A stretch of 64,000 nucleotides of DNA from Gordonia sediminis (lineage in GTDB: Bacteria > Actinomycetota > Actinomycetes > Mycobacteriales > Mycobacteriaceae): positions 166,590 through 230,589 of the forward strand of contig RZUM01000011.1 of NCBI GenBank assembly GCA_004193205.1. Direction: 5' to 3'. The position numbers and the translations under genes are program-made. How positions within the stretch are numbered: the stretch's first letter is position 1; the number at the start of each line of letters is the position of its first letter. Under the pieces are notes generated by a model. It did no database searches and was not told where the DNA came from. It saw only the letters and a list, made by a program, of their open reading frames with translations. Below, in pieces: positions 16,061 through 24,238 of this stretch.

Positions 16061-16491
16061 TCACGTCCGTGGATTCCATTGTTGTCGTGGACACCGACAT
16101 CTTCAGTACCCTCTACATCGATCCTGACCGCGCGGCGAAACGTGGCCTGCCAGTCGACGCCTGGCGCGGGAAACTCACCGGCGTCCGTGTGCTCATCTCG
16201 TTTCAGACAAGAGCCGAGGTCATCGCCGGGACACAGATCGGGAATTGGGGTGAGCGCCGAGTCTCTGATGCGCGAGACAGGCTCGACTCAATTCCGACGA
16301 TCCTCGCCGACCGAGATGTCATCGAGGAGTATGCCGCTCTGACCGCAGCCTGCAGACTCAATGGACATGCGCTGCAGGACAAAATCCACACAGCGGACCG
16401 CTGGGTCGCCGCGTGCGCTGTCGCCAAGGGCCTGCCACTGTTCAGTCGAGACGGCATCTATGCCGATGCGCCACGACTTCGGCTTGTGTAA
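16057..16491 (+). CDS. PIN-domain protein, VapC-like ribonuclease toxin candidate
   Basis: The 144-residue protein starts with GTG 16057, overlapping the stop of the preceding gene by four bases (GTGA). It has the PIN acidic residues in the expected order: D12 in VVVDTD, E54 in TRAEVIAG, D114 in TADRWVAA and D132 in SRDGIY. VapC toxins cleave tRNA or rRNA in a metal-dependent way and are neutralised by a co-encoded antitoxin. Here the upstream partner is not of VapB type, so the pair is either an atypical toxin-antitoxin module or a PIN nuclease with another role. The two genes stand alone, facing the SDR gene convergently across a 50-bp gap. Confidence 0.82.
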   Translation: MITSVDSIVVVDTDIFSTLYIDPDRAAKRGLPVDAWRGKLTGVRVLISFQTRAEVIAGTQIGNWGERRVSDARDRLDSIPTILADRDVIEEYAALTAACRLNGHALQDKIHTADRWVAACAVAKGLPLFSRDGIYADAPRLRLV

Positions 16492-16541
16492 GGCATGAGA
16501 CCATGTGAAGTCGCACTGACGTCGATGGCGATACGCACCCG

Positions 16542-17309
16542 TCAGCGGAAGACCAGACCACCGTCGATCAGCACCGCCTGACCGGTCATGTAGTCGGAAT
16601 CCGGACCGGCGAGGTAGGAGACGAATGCCCCCACGTCTTCCGGTGTTTGGGCACGACCGAGCGTGATGCCGCCGACGAACTTGTCGTAGGTCTCCCCCTC
16701 GGCCGCACCGGTCAGCTCGGCGAAGCGTTTGTCGATGGTCACCCACATGTCGGTACCCACGACTCCGGGGCAGTAGGCGTTCACGGTGATACCGTGCGCC
16801 GCATACTCCTTGGCGGCTGCCTGGGTCAGCGCGCGAACGGCGAACTTCGTCGCGCTGTACACACCCAGCATGGCGAAACCGTCATGCCCGGCGATGGACG
16901 AGGCGTTGATGATCTTTCCCGTCTGCCCCGTCGCCATGAACTTCGCTGCCGCAGCCTGGATTCCCCACAGCACGCCGTCGACGTTGACACCCCAGATCTG
17001 CTTGACGTCCGACGGTCGTACGTCGTCGATCGGCGCGACCTGCGCGATGCCGGCGTTGTTGATCATGACGTCGAATCCGCCGAGCGCCTCGTAGGTGTGA
17101 TCCACCGCGGCGAACACCTGGTCCCGATCGCTGACGTCGGCGACGAAGGTCGCCGCCTTCGAGCCGATCTCGCGCACCTCGGCTGCGACCGACTCGATTG
17201 GACCGGCGTTGAGGTCGACGAGCGCGATATCGTGCCCGTCGCTGGCCAATCGCAACGCGATCCCGCGGCCGATCCCCCGACCGCCTCCGGTGATGAGTGC
17301 GACGCTCAT
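16542..17309 (-). CDS. Short-chain dehydrogenase, acetoin (diacetyl) reductase / 2,3-butanediol dehydrogenase type
   Basis: The 255-residue SDR begins at ATG 17309. It has the cofactor loop TGGGRGIG (residues 7-14), NNAG (84-87), the catalytic S138, Y151 and K155 (YSATK), and the C-terminal [13 protein letters not shown] typical of the family. Length and sequence style ([24 protein letters not shown] pattern) resemble BudC/ButA enzymes that interconvert diacetyl, acetoin and 2,3-butanediol with NAD(H). Its start codon overlaps the stop of the medium-chain butanediol dehydrogenase gene by four bases, so the two are translationally coupled and probably oxidise opposite stereoisomers of the same diol. 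Exact substrate is inferred from this pairing. Confidence 0.82.
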   Translation of the reverse strand: MSVALITGGGRGIGRGIALRLASDGHDIALVDLNAGPIESVAAEVREIGSKAATFVADVSDRDQVFAAVDHTYEALGGFDVMINNAGIAQVAPIDDVRPSDVKQIWGVNVDGVLWGIQAAAAKFMATGQTGKIINASSIAGHDGFAMLGVYSATKFAVRALTQAAAKEYAAHGITVNAYCPGVVGTDMWVTIDKRFAELTGAAEGETYDKFVGGITLGRAQTPEDVGAFVSYLAGPDSDYMTGQAVLIDGGLVFR

Positions 17310-18361
17310 GCCGGCACCTCCGACGGATCGACGAGGACCTTCATCTTCGCACCGGCGTGCAGGGCTTCGAAGCCCTCGTCCACCACGGATTCCAGTCCGA
17401 TCTTGTCCACCCAGCCGGTGGTGTCGTAGCGGCCCCGCGACATGAGTGCGATGACGGCCTCGAAGTCCGCCGAGGTGTAGCACAGCGATCCCTGGATGCG
17501 CGATTCATTCATGACCAGCCGCTGAAGTGTTGTGGTCAAAGGCTTTTCGTAGATGGCCACGCTGACCAGCGGTCTGCGTGCGCCGAGGCATGCCAGAGCG
17601 GTCTCGACCGCGGGCTGCACTCCTGCGGCATCGAAGATCCCGTCGGCACCACGACCGTCCGTGGCGTCGGCGATGAACTGCGGGACGTCGATCGACGTCG
17701 GATCGAGCGTGGTCGCGCCCAGGGCTTCGATGGCCGCACGTCGGGTCGGTGACGGCTCCACCACGTAGACGTCGTCGAGACCCTTGCCGCGCAACGCGAA
17801 CCAAAGCCCGATACCGATGGGACCGGCGCCGAACACCATCGCGGTGTCATCGGGCTTCGGCTCACCGAGCGTGGCGGCGTGGAAAGCCACCGACATCGGC
17901 TCGACCAGGGCTCCGAGTTCGAGGGACACGTTGTCGGGAAGACGGTGAATCATGTTGGTCGGTACCACTGTGTACTCGGCCATCCCGCCGTCGGACATCA
18001 GGCCGTGAAAGCCGATCTGCTGGCAGATGTTGTAGTTACCCGCCCGACACGGACCGCAATGCTCGCACCGGTAGAGCGGCTCGATCGCCACCCGGTCCCC
18101 GACCCGCACGTCGGTGACGCCGGCGCCGATGTCGGTGACGGTGCCGGAGAACTCATGTCCCAGCACCAGCGGCAACTCCTGGTTGGTCAGCGGGTGCGGC
18201 TCGGTGGGGATGAAGATGGGACCCGCGTAGTACTCATGCAGATCGGTCCCGCAGATGCCGTTGAATCCGACCTTCACCTTCACCTGACCCGCACCCGGCG
18301 AGGGTTCGGGTACGTCGGCGATCTCCACCTTGTTCGCTCCGTAATACACAGCTGCGCGCAT
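17306..18361 (-). CDS. Zinc-dependent medium-chain dehydrogenase, (R,R)-butanediol dehydrogenase type
   Basis: The 351-residue protein has the zinc alcohol dehydrogenase pattern: catalytic ligands C37 ([11 protein letters not shown]), H69-E70 (GHEFSG), a structural zinc cluster C99, C102, C105 and C113, and a Rossmann GAGPIG near residue 176. The [18 protein letters not shown] pattern is characteristic of (R,R)-2,3-butanediol dehydrogenases, which oxidise butanediol to acetoin with NAD+. It is the first gene of a two-gene operon with the SDR downstream. The 200-bp upstream region is shared with a divergent membrane protein and contains repeated GGTTGC words. Other secondary alcohols or sorbitol-like substrates remain possible. 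Confidence 0.85.
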   Translation of the reverse strand: MRAAVYYGANKVEIADVPEPSPGAGQVKVKVGFNGICGTDLHEYYAGPIFIPTEPHPLTNQELPLVLGHEFSGTVTDIGAGVTDVRVGDRVAIEPLYRCEHCGPCRAGNYNICQQIGFHGLMSDGGMAEYTVVPTNMIHRLPDNVSLELGALVEPMSVAFHAATLGEPKPDDTAMVFGAGPIGIGLWFALRGKGLDDVYVVEPSPTRRAAIEALGATTLDPTSIDVPQFIADATDGRGADGIFDAAGVQPAVETALACLGARRPLVSVAIYEKPLTTTLQRLVMNESRIQGSLCYTSADFEAVIALMSRGRYDTTGWVDKIGLESVVDEGFEALHAGAKMKVLVDPSEVPA

Positions 18362-18430
18362 CGGTTTTCACTCCTGTTCCTCGGTTCGTACCGACATATC
18401 CACAGGTATGTGACCGGCCCCACATTGCGA

Positions 18431-18498
18431 CAGGGTTGCAGTGCGTTGCAACTTCGCGGCGCCAGGCGAGCGAACCGGCGCAACCCCCCGCAACCCTG
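18431..18498. promoter_or_regulatory. Cluster of GGTTGC inverted repeats in the butanediol dehydrogenase / membrane protein divergent promoter
   Basis: CAGGGTTGC at 18431-18439 is repeated in inverse as GCAACCCTG at 18490-18498. Between them lies a GTTGCA-N6-TGCAAC dyad, and a further GCGCAACC word stands just before the right arm. Such multiplied half-sites are typical of activator-bound divergent promoters; the protein that binds them is unknown. Confidence 0.4.
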
Positions 18499-18561
18499 CC
18501 GGCTCAGGTGTGATCCAGACCATAGTGACTGCGCCCCGTTCACGAATGTCGAGGAGTAGCA

Positions 18562-19689
18562 ATGACAGCAACTGCAGGCGTGGAACAGCCCGCATTACAA
18601 GAGGATTTGCCAACCGCCGCACCGAGCGGTCGCTGGCTCGGGTTCGGGATCGCGAATCTCGCGATCGTCGTGGCCCTTTCGGTCGGCACCTGGTATCTGC
18701 TGGCCGACCCGACCACCAGTCCGTGGCACTTCTATCCGCTTCCGTTCAACGCTGCGCTCTTCTGGGCGATCCTGTTCATCGTCTTCATCGGTTTCAACTG
18801 TGAGTTCGCCGGGTTCAACCGGTTGTCTCAACCGCTGCGCGGCACGGCGATCCTCGCTGCAACAACCGCTTTCGGAGTCGCCATCACGTGGCTGCTCGGT
18901 AGCGGACTCGGTTCGATATACGCGGACTTCTCGGCTTCCCGAGCCGATGGGCTCGGCTACTTCGCCGGGGCACTGTTCGTGCTCTTCGGCTTCGCGACCT
19001 GGGTCATGGTCGTCCTCAACTGGCAACACTGGCCGTGGACGGTGTTGCGGATGAAGCAGCCGCTCATCGGATTGTGCGAGATCGCATTCGTGGCCGTACC
19101 GACCCTGGCGTTGTACTTCGTGTTCGGATTGCCTTCGGTGTCACTCTCGGTCACGCATTCGTTGATGACGGTCGACACCGTGCTCGGGTGGTTCTATTCG
19201 ATGGTCGTTGCGGTGATCCTCACCGGGCAGACGCTCGACAATTGGCCATGGAAGCTGTTCGGTGGCGGCGGACGTACCGCACTCGCGGCGACCATCGGGA
19301 ACGTCATCCTCGGCACCGCGATCTACTTCGTGATGGTGCCACTCGCCAAGGCTCTCCTCGGTCCGGCCGCGACCGCAGAACTCGGGAGCACCATCCATCA
19401 GTTCCCGGCACAGATCGGAGTGTGCTGGGCATTCTGGATGATCTTCTGGGCCAATGGATTCGGAAACAGGTTCGGCCCGGTGGCGCGCGTGTTGATCACG
19501 TTCACACTCGCCGTCGCCACCTTCATCTTCTACTACCGGTTTGCGGCCGGCCATATCCTGCACGAGCCCGAGGTCGCAACGGGCGTGAGCGGAAACGCGC
19601 TGGGATTCATCGACTGGCTGGTCTTGTGGACCCTGATCTACGTCGTCGGCTACGGGTCACTCGGTTTGCGGCGGTTGAACCCTGCGTGA
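18562..19689 (+). CDS. Multi-spanning membrane protein of unknown function
   Basis: The 375-residue protein starts at ATG 18562 with a GAGGAG ribosome site. After a hydrophilic 22-residue start it has about nine to ten hydrophobic segments (for example near residues 29-46, 60-78, 98-115, 130-155, 170-190, 205-225, 245-265, 290-305, 315-335, 352-368), many rich in Trp and Phe (WHFYPLPFNAALFWAILF; VLNWQHWPWTV). I do not recognise the family. The divergent arrangement with the acetoin/butanediol operon across a repeat-rich promoter suggests shared regulation and possibly a transport role for the small diol or ketone, but there is no direct evidence. Histidines and tryptophans at loop borders could alternatively reflect a redox or scaffold function. 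Confidence 0.7.
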   Translation: MTATAGVEQPALQEDLPTAAPSGRWLGFGIANLAIVVALSVGTWYLLADPTTSPWHFYPLPFNAALFWAILFIVFIGFNCEFAGFNRLSQPLRGTAILAATTAFGVAITWLLGSGLGSIYADFSASRADGLGYFAGALFVLFGFATWVMVVLNWQHWPWTVLRMKQPLIGLCEIAFVAVPTLALYFVFGLPSVSLSVTHSLMTVDTVLGWFYSMVVAVILTGQTLDNWPWKLFGGGGRTALAATIGNVILGTAIYFVMVPLAKALLGPAATAELGSTIHQFPAQIGVCWAFWMIFWANGFGNRFGPVARVLITFTLAVATFIFYYRFAAGHILHEPEVATGVSGNALGFIDWLVLWTLIYVVGYGSLGLRRLNPA

Positions 19690-19854
19690 CGCAAACACCT
19701 GGATGCGTCAGTTCCGGCGACGCTTCGCGGGGACCGGCGCAACGGGATCGAACACGATCATCAAGGAAACGAAACGATGGCCAGTCGACCGAACCCGAAC
19801 CCGGATCGCAGGAGACGCCGGTGAGTTTCCCGACCTGAGCAGGTCTACCCGACC

Positions 19855-20472
19855 ATGACCAGAATCATTGCGGACATCTCGGTCTCCCTTGACGGATTCG
19901 TCACCGGCCCCGACCCCGGGCCGACGAGCGGACTGGGCGTCGGCGGCGACGCCCTGCACACCTGGGCGTTCTCCGACGATCCCGAGGATCAGCGGGTGCT
20001 GCACGATGGGACCGCCAGGTCGGGTGCTGTCGTCCTCGGCCGACGACTCTTCGACATCGTCGACGGGCCCGGCGGCTGGGACGACGAGGTCGGGTACGGC
20101 GCCGCAGAGGTCGGCACGCCGGCGTTCATCGTGGTGACCAGCGCACCACCGGAGACCGTGCGGCTGACCGACCTCGACTGGACGTTCGTCACCGGCGGAC
20201 TGTCGGACGCCATCGCCATCGCGCGGCAACGCGCCGAGCAGGAATCGTCGGAGCGCGGCGCGGACCTCGACGTCGTCCTGATGGGCGGCGGCGCCACGAT
20301 CGGCTCGGCGATCACCGCCGGGCTGGTCGACTCCCTCACCCTGCATCTGGCTCCGGTCGTGCTGGGCGACGGAACGCCGCTTTTCCGGGGCGGGCCACAG
20401 CGCACGCTGGTCCAGCGGTCCGTGACCCCGACGTCGACGGCCACCCACCTGATGTACGACCTCGGCCGCTGA
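19855..20472 (+). CDS. RibD C-terminal / dihydrofolate reductase-like protein
   Basis: The 205-residue protein has the RibD-C/DHFR-like fold signatures: the start MTRIIADISVSLDGFVTGP, a VVLGRRLFD segment near residue 60, the mid-region MGGGATIGSAITAGLVDSL near residue 142 and a C-terminal HLAPVVLGDGTPLF. Members bind NADPH and are often annotated as deaminase-reductase or dihydrofolate reductase family proteins; most have no known substrate. It is a single gene on the plus strand, 165 bp after the membrane protein, and faces the GntR gene convergently. Nothing in the context points to riboflavin or folate synthesis. Confidence 0.82.
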   Translation: MTRIIADISVSLDGFVTGPDPGPTSGLGVGGDALHTWAFSDDPEDQRVLHDGTARSGAVVLGRRLFDIVDGPGGWDDEVGYGAAEVGTPAFIVVTSAPPETVRLTDLDWTFVTGGLSDAIAIARQRAEQESSERGADLDVVLMGGGATIGSAITAGLVDSLTLHLAPVVLGDGTPLFRGGPQRTLVQRSVTPTSTATHLMYDLGR

Positions 20473-20537
20473 GCGCCGGGTACCGCGACTCGTCGCCCAA
20501 CCAGCCGAACCAGTCGTGTTCTCCCAGGCGGCAGCCC

Positions 20538-21233
20538 CTACCCGTCCTCCCGCAAGAGTGCCACGTCCGACACCATGCTGATGTGGTCGGACATCGCTCG
20601 CGCCGCCTCGGTCGGATCCTGGTTGCGGATCGCGTCGGCGATGCGGCGGTGGGCAGTCAAGGACTGCTCTGGTCGACCTTCCTGTGCCAGCGACTCGACC
20701 CGCGTCTCGCGGATCAGTCCGGAGATCTCCGACATGAGCTTCGCCAGCAGCGGCGAGTGGGCCGCGGCCGTGATCGCCTCGTGAAAGAGTTCGTCGCCTT
20801 TTTCGCCCCGGTCGCCGTGGCCGACCTCTGCTGACATCTGTGCGATGGCCGCGTCGATCGCCGTCATCTCGCGGTCGTCGCGTCGTTTGGCCGCCAATTC
20901 GGCGAGCTTAACCTCGAGTGCCTCTCGGGCCTCGAGCACCTCGGGCAGGCGGTCAGCGTGTTCTCGCAGCGCCCGAACCGCAGCCTCCTCGATTGGCCGA
21001 CGGACCAGCACCGCGCCGTCACCGTGCCGGACCGAGACGATGCCCTGAACCTCCAGGGCCACCAAGGCCTGGCTGAGCGAGGCTCGGCTGACGCCCAATT
21101 GGGCAGCGAGTTCGCGTTCGGCGGCCAGTCGGTCGCCGGGCTGCAGGTCCTTCTCGATGATGTGCGCGCACAACTGCTCGACGATCACCTCATACAGCCG
21201 CGGTCTGGCGACCCGGCGCAGTTGCTCAGCCAC
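20538..21233 (-). CDS. GntR/FadR-family transcriptional regulator
   Basis: The start is GTG 21233 with GGAGG seven bases upstream; the frame is open further but lacks a site. The 231-residue protein has the GntR winged helix (about residues 12-75: PGDRLAAERELAAQLGVSRASLSQAL) and an all-helical FCD effector domain with the expected metal-type histidines (FHEAI.., AHRRI.., DHISM..). FadR-type regulators of this kind respond to acyl-CoA or carboxylic acid ligands. It is divergent from the CoA-transferase gene, and a half-site matching the large palindrome in front of that gene overlaps its own start codon, suggesting it represses both. Confidence 0.9.
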   Translation of the reverse strand: MAEQLRRVARPRLYEVIVEQLCAHIIEKDLQPGDRLAAERELAAQLGVSRASLSQALVALEVQGIVSVRHGDGAVLVRRPIEEAAVRALREHADRLPEVLEAREALEVKLAELAAKRRDDREMTAIDAAIAQMSAEVGHGDRGEKGDELFHEAITAAAHSPLLAKLMSEISGLIRETRVESLAQEGRPEQSLTAHRRIADAIRNQDPTEAARAMSDHISMVSDVALLREDG

Positions 21234-21240
21234 TAAACCA
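21227..21240 (-). promoter_or_regulatory. Operator half-site overlapping the GntR start codon
   Basis: GCCACTAAACCA at 21229-21240 matches the right arm (GCCACTAAGCCA) of the palindrome at 21337-21363 in 11 of 12 positions. It overlaps the ribosome site region and GTG start of the regulator gene, as expected for autorepression. Confidence 0.45.
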
Positions 21241-21336
21241 CCTCCACGGACGATCCTAGCCCGGCGACATGCGCTCCAGGTCACTCAAAGAACTTCCGAA
21301 CGCGCTGTTGACATCGGGGTCGCGACCGTGCACGCT

Positions 21337-21363
21337 TGGCTCAGTGGCCTAGCCACTAAGCCA
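21337..21363. promoter_or_regulatory. 27-bp near-perfect palindrome, probable GntR operator
   Basis: Arms TGGCTCAGTGGC and GCCACTAAGCCA are inverse complements except at one position and are separated by CTA. It lies 37-63 bp upstream of the CoA-transferase start and 104 bp upstream of the GntR gene. Its size suits two dimers or one long winged-helix site. Confidence 0.65.
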
Positions 21364-21399
21364 TCAGCCCATTTTGCCACTGAAGACCGGAGTCCCCCG

Positions 21400-22620
21400 A
21401 TGACCCCTCCCGCGACACCGACGGACACCGAATCCACCACTCCGCGCGGCGGCAAGCCGCTCGGGGGAGTCGTCGTCACCGATCTGACCCGCGCCCTTGC
21501 AGGTCCACATGCCGCGATGATGCTCGGCGATCTGGGCGCCGACGTCATCAAGGTAGAAACGCCCAACGGTGGGGACGACACCCGTGGCTGGGGTCCGCCG
21601 TTCGTGACGCCGGAGGCCGGCGAGCGAGAGTCGACGTATTTCCTGTCGGCGAACCGCAACAAGAAGTCGATCGCGGTGGACCTCAAGTCGGAAGAAGGGC
21701 GCGAGACCCTGGAACGCCTGATCCAACGGTCGGACGTTCTCATCGAAAACTTCCGCACCGGCGTACTCGACCGGCTTGGCTTCGACCATGAGCGGATCGC
21801 CGCCCTCAACCCTCGGTGTGTGGTGTTGTCGATCACCGGCTTCGGCCACGACGGCCCGGAAGGCGGACGCTCCGGCTACGACCAGATCGCACAGGGTGAG
21901 GCGGGTCTGATGTCGCTCACCGGCTCGAACCCGGACGATTTCCAGAAGGTCGGTGTCCCCATCGCGGATCTGCTGGCCGGGATGTACGGCGCCTACGGCG
22001 TCCTCGCCGCGCTGCACGAGCGCGAGTCGACGGGGCTGGGCCAGGTGGTGCGGACATCCTTGCTTGCCTCGGTCATTGGTATCCACGGCTTCCAGGGCAC
22101 CAAGTGGACCGTGGGCGGCGAGGTCGGCGCGGCGATGGGCAACCATCACCCCTCGATCAGTCCGTACGGCCTGTTCCCGACCGCGGACGGGGCGGTCCAG
22201 ATCGCGGTGGGCAGTGAAGGATTGTGGCAGCGGTTCTGCGCCGGGTTCGACATCGATCCCGCCACCGAGGGCATGGCGACCAATCCCGAGCGCGTCGCGA
22301 ACCGGCAGGCCGTCATCGAACTGGTCGAGAAGGTGTTCTCCGAACACGACACCGCACCCCTTCTGGTCCGTCTGGCCGAGATCGGTGTGCCGGCCGGCAA
22401 GGTGCGCAATGTGCGCGAGGTCTACGAGTGGGAGCAGACCCGGTCGCAGGGGCTGCTGCTCGATCTCGAGCACCCGACTCTCGGCCAGGTCACGTTGCCC
22501 GGTCCACCGCTGCGATTCTTCGCCCCCGACGGTATCGAGACGACACCGACCGACCATCTGGCGCCACCGATCCTGGACGGCAATCGCGACGAGATCCTGG
22601 CGTGGCTGGGGATGCGCTGA
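21400..22620 (+). CDS. Class III (CaiB/BaiF) CoA-transferase
   Basis: The start ATG 21400 has GGAG seven bases upstream. The 406-residue protein shows the class III CoA-transferase pattern: VVVTDLTRALAGPHAAMMLGDLGADVIKVE near the start, NRNKKSIAVDLKSEEG near residue 90, NFRTGVLDRLG near 120, the catalytic aspartate D190 (PIADLLAGMYG) and the C-terminal GPPLRFF. It moves CoA between carboxylic acids. Its stop overlaps the start of the carboxyltransferase gene (TGATG), so the two act together. A plausible scheme is CoA loading of an acid followed by carboxylation or decarboxylation, but the substrate is unknown. A long palindrome upstream indicates GntR control. Confidence 0.9.
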   Translation: MTPPATPTDTESTTPRGGKPLGGVVVTDLTRALAGPHAAMMLGDLGADVIKVETPNGGDDTRGWGPPFVTPEAGERESTYFLSANRNKKSIAVDLKSEEGRETLERLIQRSDVLIENFRTGVLDRLGFDHERIAALNPRCVVLSITGFGHDGPEGGRSGYDQIAQGEAGLMSLTGSNPDDFQKVGVPIADLLAGMYGAYGVLAALHERESTGLGQVVRTSLLASVIGIHGFQGTKWTVGGEVGAAMGNHHPSISPYGLFPTADGAVQIAVGSEGLWQRFCAGFDIDPATEGMATNPERVANRQAVIELVEKVFSEHDTAPLLVRLAEIGVPAGKVRNVREVYEWEQTRSQGLLLDLEHPTLGQVTLPGPPLRFFAPDGIETTPTDHLAPPILDGNRDEILAWLGMR

Positions 22621-24116
22621 TGCCTCGCCGGGCCAGTGCCTGCGAGATCATCGCGACCGTGTCAGCGCCCGGGACGTGGAAGTCCACGGACCTGCCGATC
22701 ACCACGGTCCACCGGTCCGACTATGCCGACGAACTTGCCCGGGCGCGAGCCAAAACCGGTCTTGACGAAGCAGTGGTGACCGGCACCGCGGTCGTCGGCG
22801 AGCACCGGATCATGCTGATCGTCAGCGAATTCGGGTTCCTCGGCGGCTCGATCGGTGTCGATACCGCACACCGGATCACCGATGCGGTCGAGACGGCCAC
22901 CCGCGAGCGCCTGCCGATCCTCGCCCTGCCCGCTTCAGGTGGGACGCGGATGCAGGAGGGCACGCGCGCCTTCGTGCAGATGGTCCGGATAACTGCGGCG
23001 CTCCTGCGGCACAAGGAGGCCGGCCTCCCCTACCTGGTCTACCTGCGCCATCCCACCACCGGTGGCGTCCTCGCGTCATGGGGGTCGTTGGGCCACATCA
23101 CCTTTGCCGAACCCGAGGCGCTCGTCGGGTTCCTGGGACCCCGGGTCTTCGAGGCCGTCGTCGGCGCACCGCTGCCACCGACCGTACAGACCTCGGAGAA
23201 TATGCACGCGCACGGGCTGATCGATCAAGTGGTCCCGCTGTCCCAACTGGGCTCCGAGATCGGTGCGGTGCTCGACATTCTCGACGCCTCGGTGACACCC
23301 TTGTCGAGTCATCCGCGCCTCGAGACCCCTCTGGCCACCTCGCGGGCCGCGGCGTGGGACTGTGTCCAGTCCACCCGGCAGCGGCATCGTCCCGGCGTGC
23401 GCGACCTGCTCGCCGATCCCCGACTCAGTCACCGTCGGCTATCCGGCAGCGGGCAGAACGCCCCTGACGACGCGGTGATCGTCGCATTCGCGCGACTCGA
23501 CGACCGCCCCTTCGTACTGATCGGACAGGATCGTGCGGCCGACGTTCCGATCGGTGCGGCCGGCTTCCAGGCTGCCCGGCGCGGCATGGCACTCGCCGCC
23601 GAACTCGATCTGCCGCTCGTCACCATCATCGACACCGCGGGAGCCGAACTCTCGGCCCACGCAGAAGAGTCCGGCATCGCCGGTCAGATTGCGCGATGTC
23701 TGGCCGAGCTGCTCGCGATCCCGACCCCGACCGTGTCGGTGCTGCTCGGCCAAGGTACCGGCGGTGGGGCGCTGGCATTCTTTCCGGCCGACCGGGTCAT
23801 CGCGACCGAGCACGGATGGCTGGCGCCGCTGCCACCGGAGGGAGCGAGCGCCATCGTCCACGGTGGCACCGAGCACGCCGCGGACCTGGCGGACACCCAG
23901 GAGATCGGTAGTGCGAGTCTGCGCAGTTCTGGGCTGGTGGATGTCGTCGTCGCTGAGCATCCGGACGCTGCCACTCACCCCGGGGTGTTCTGCCGAGACG
24001 TTCTCGATGCGCTCGCCGCCGAGCTGTCAGCGCTCACGGCGCCCACGGCCGCCCCGGAGAGCAGGCGCATCCGCCGGTACGAGCTGGGCGTCGGCGCGCA
24101 ACTGACACCCGTATGA
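22620..24116 (+). CDS. Fused AccD-AccA-like acyl-CoA carboxyltransferase
   Basis: The 498-residue protein begins at ATG 22620, overlapping the previous stop by one base. The N-terminal half resembles the carboxyltransferase beta subunit (FGFLGGSIGVD near residue 70, LPASGGTRMQEGTRAF near 103) and the C-terminal half the alpha subunit (GQGTGGGALAFFPADRVIATEHGWLAPLPPEG near residue 380). The AccD zinc ribbon is absent. Such enzymes transfer CO2 between biotin and an acyl-CoA. No biotin carboxylase or biotinyl carrier gene is nearby, so it must borrow these from elsewhere or act as a decarboxylase component, as in malonate decarboxylase-type systems. Coupling to the CoA-transferase is clear; the substrate is not. 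Confidence 0.82.
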   Translation: MPRRASACEIIATVSAPGTWKSTDLPITTVHRSDYADELARARAKTGLDEAVVTGTAVVGEHRIMLIVSEFGFLGGSIGVDTAHRITDAVETATRERLPILALPASGGTRMQEGTRAFVQMVRITAALLRHKEAGLPYLVYLRHPTTGGVLASWGSLGHITFAEPEALVGFLGPRVFEAVVGAPLPPTVQTSENMHAHGLIDQVVPLSQLGSEIGAVLDILDASVTPLSSHPRLETPLATSRAAAWDCVQSTRQRHRPGVRDLLADPRLSHRRLSGSGQNAPDDAVIVAFARLDDRPFVLIGQDRAADVPIGAAGFQAARRGMALAAELDLPLVTIIDTAGAELSAHAEESGIAGQIARCLAELLAIPTPTVSVLLGQGTGGGALAFFPADRVIATEHGWLAPLPPEGASAIVHGGTEHAADLADTQEIGSASLRSSGLVDVVVAEHPDAATHPGVFCRDVLDALAAELSALTAPTAAPESRRIRRYELGVGAQLTPV

Positions 24117-24238
24117 CTGGCGGTGGCGCAGAGCCCGGGCCATTCGTGGTCCGGCGAGGCGGCCGGATCGTAGGCTCAGCACAGAGTCGACATTCGGCCC
24201 GCGCACCGCGCGGCGCACCAGAGGAGGGCGCACGAGGC

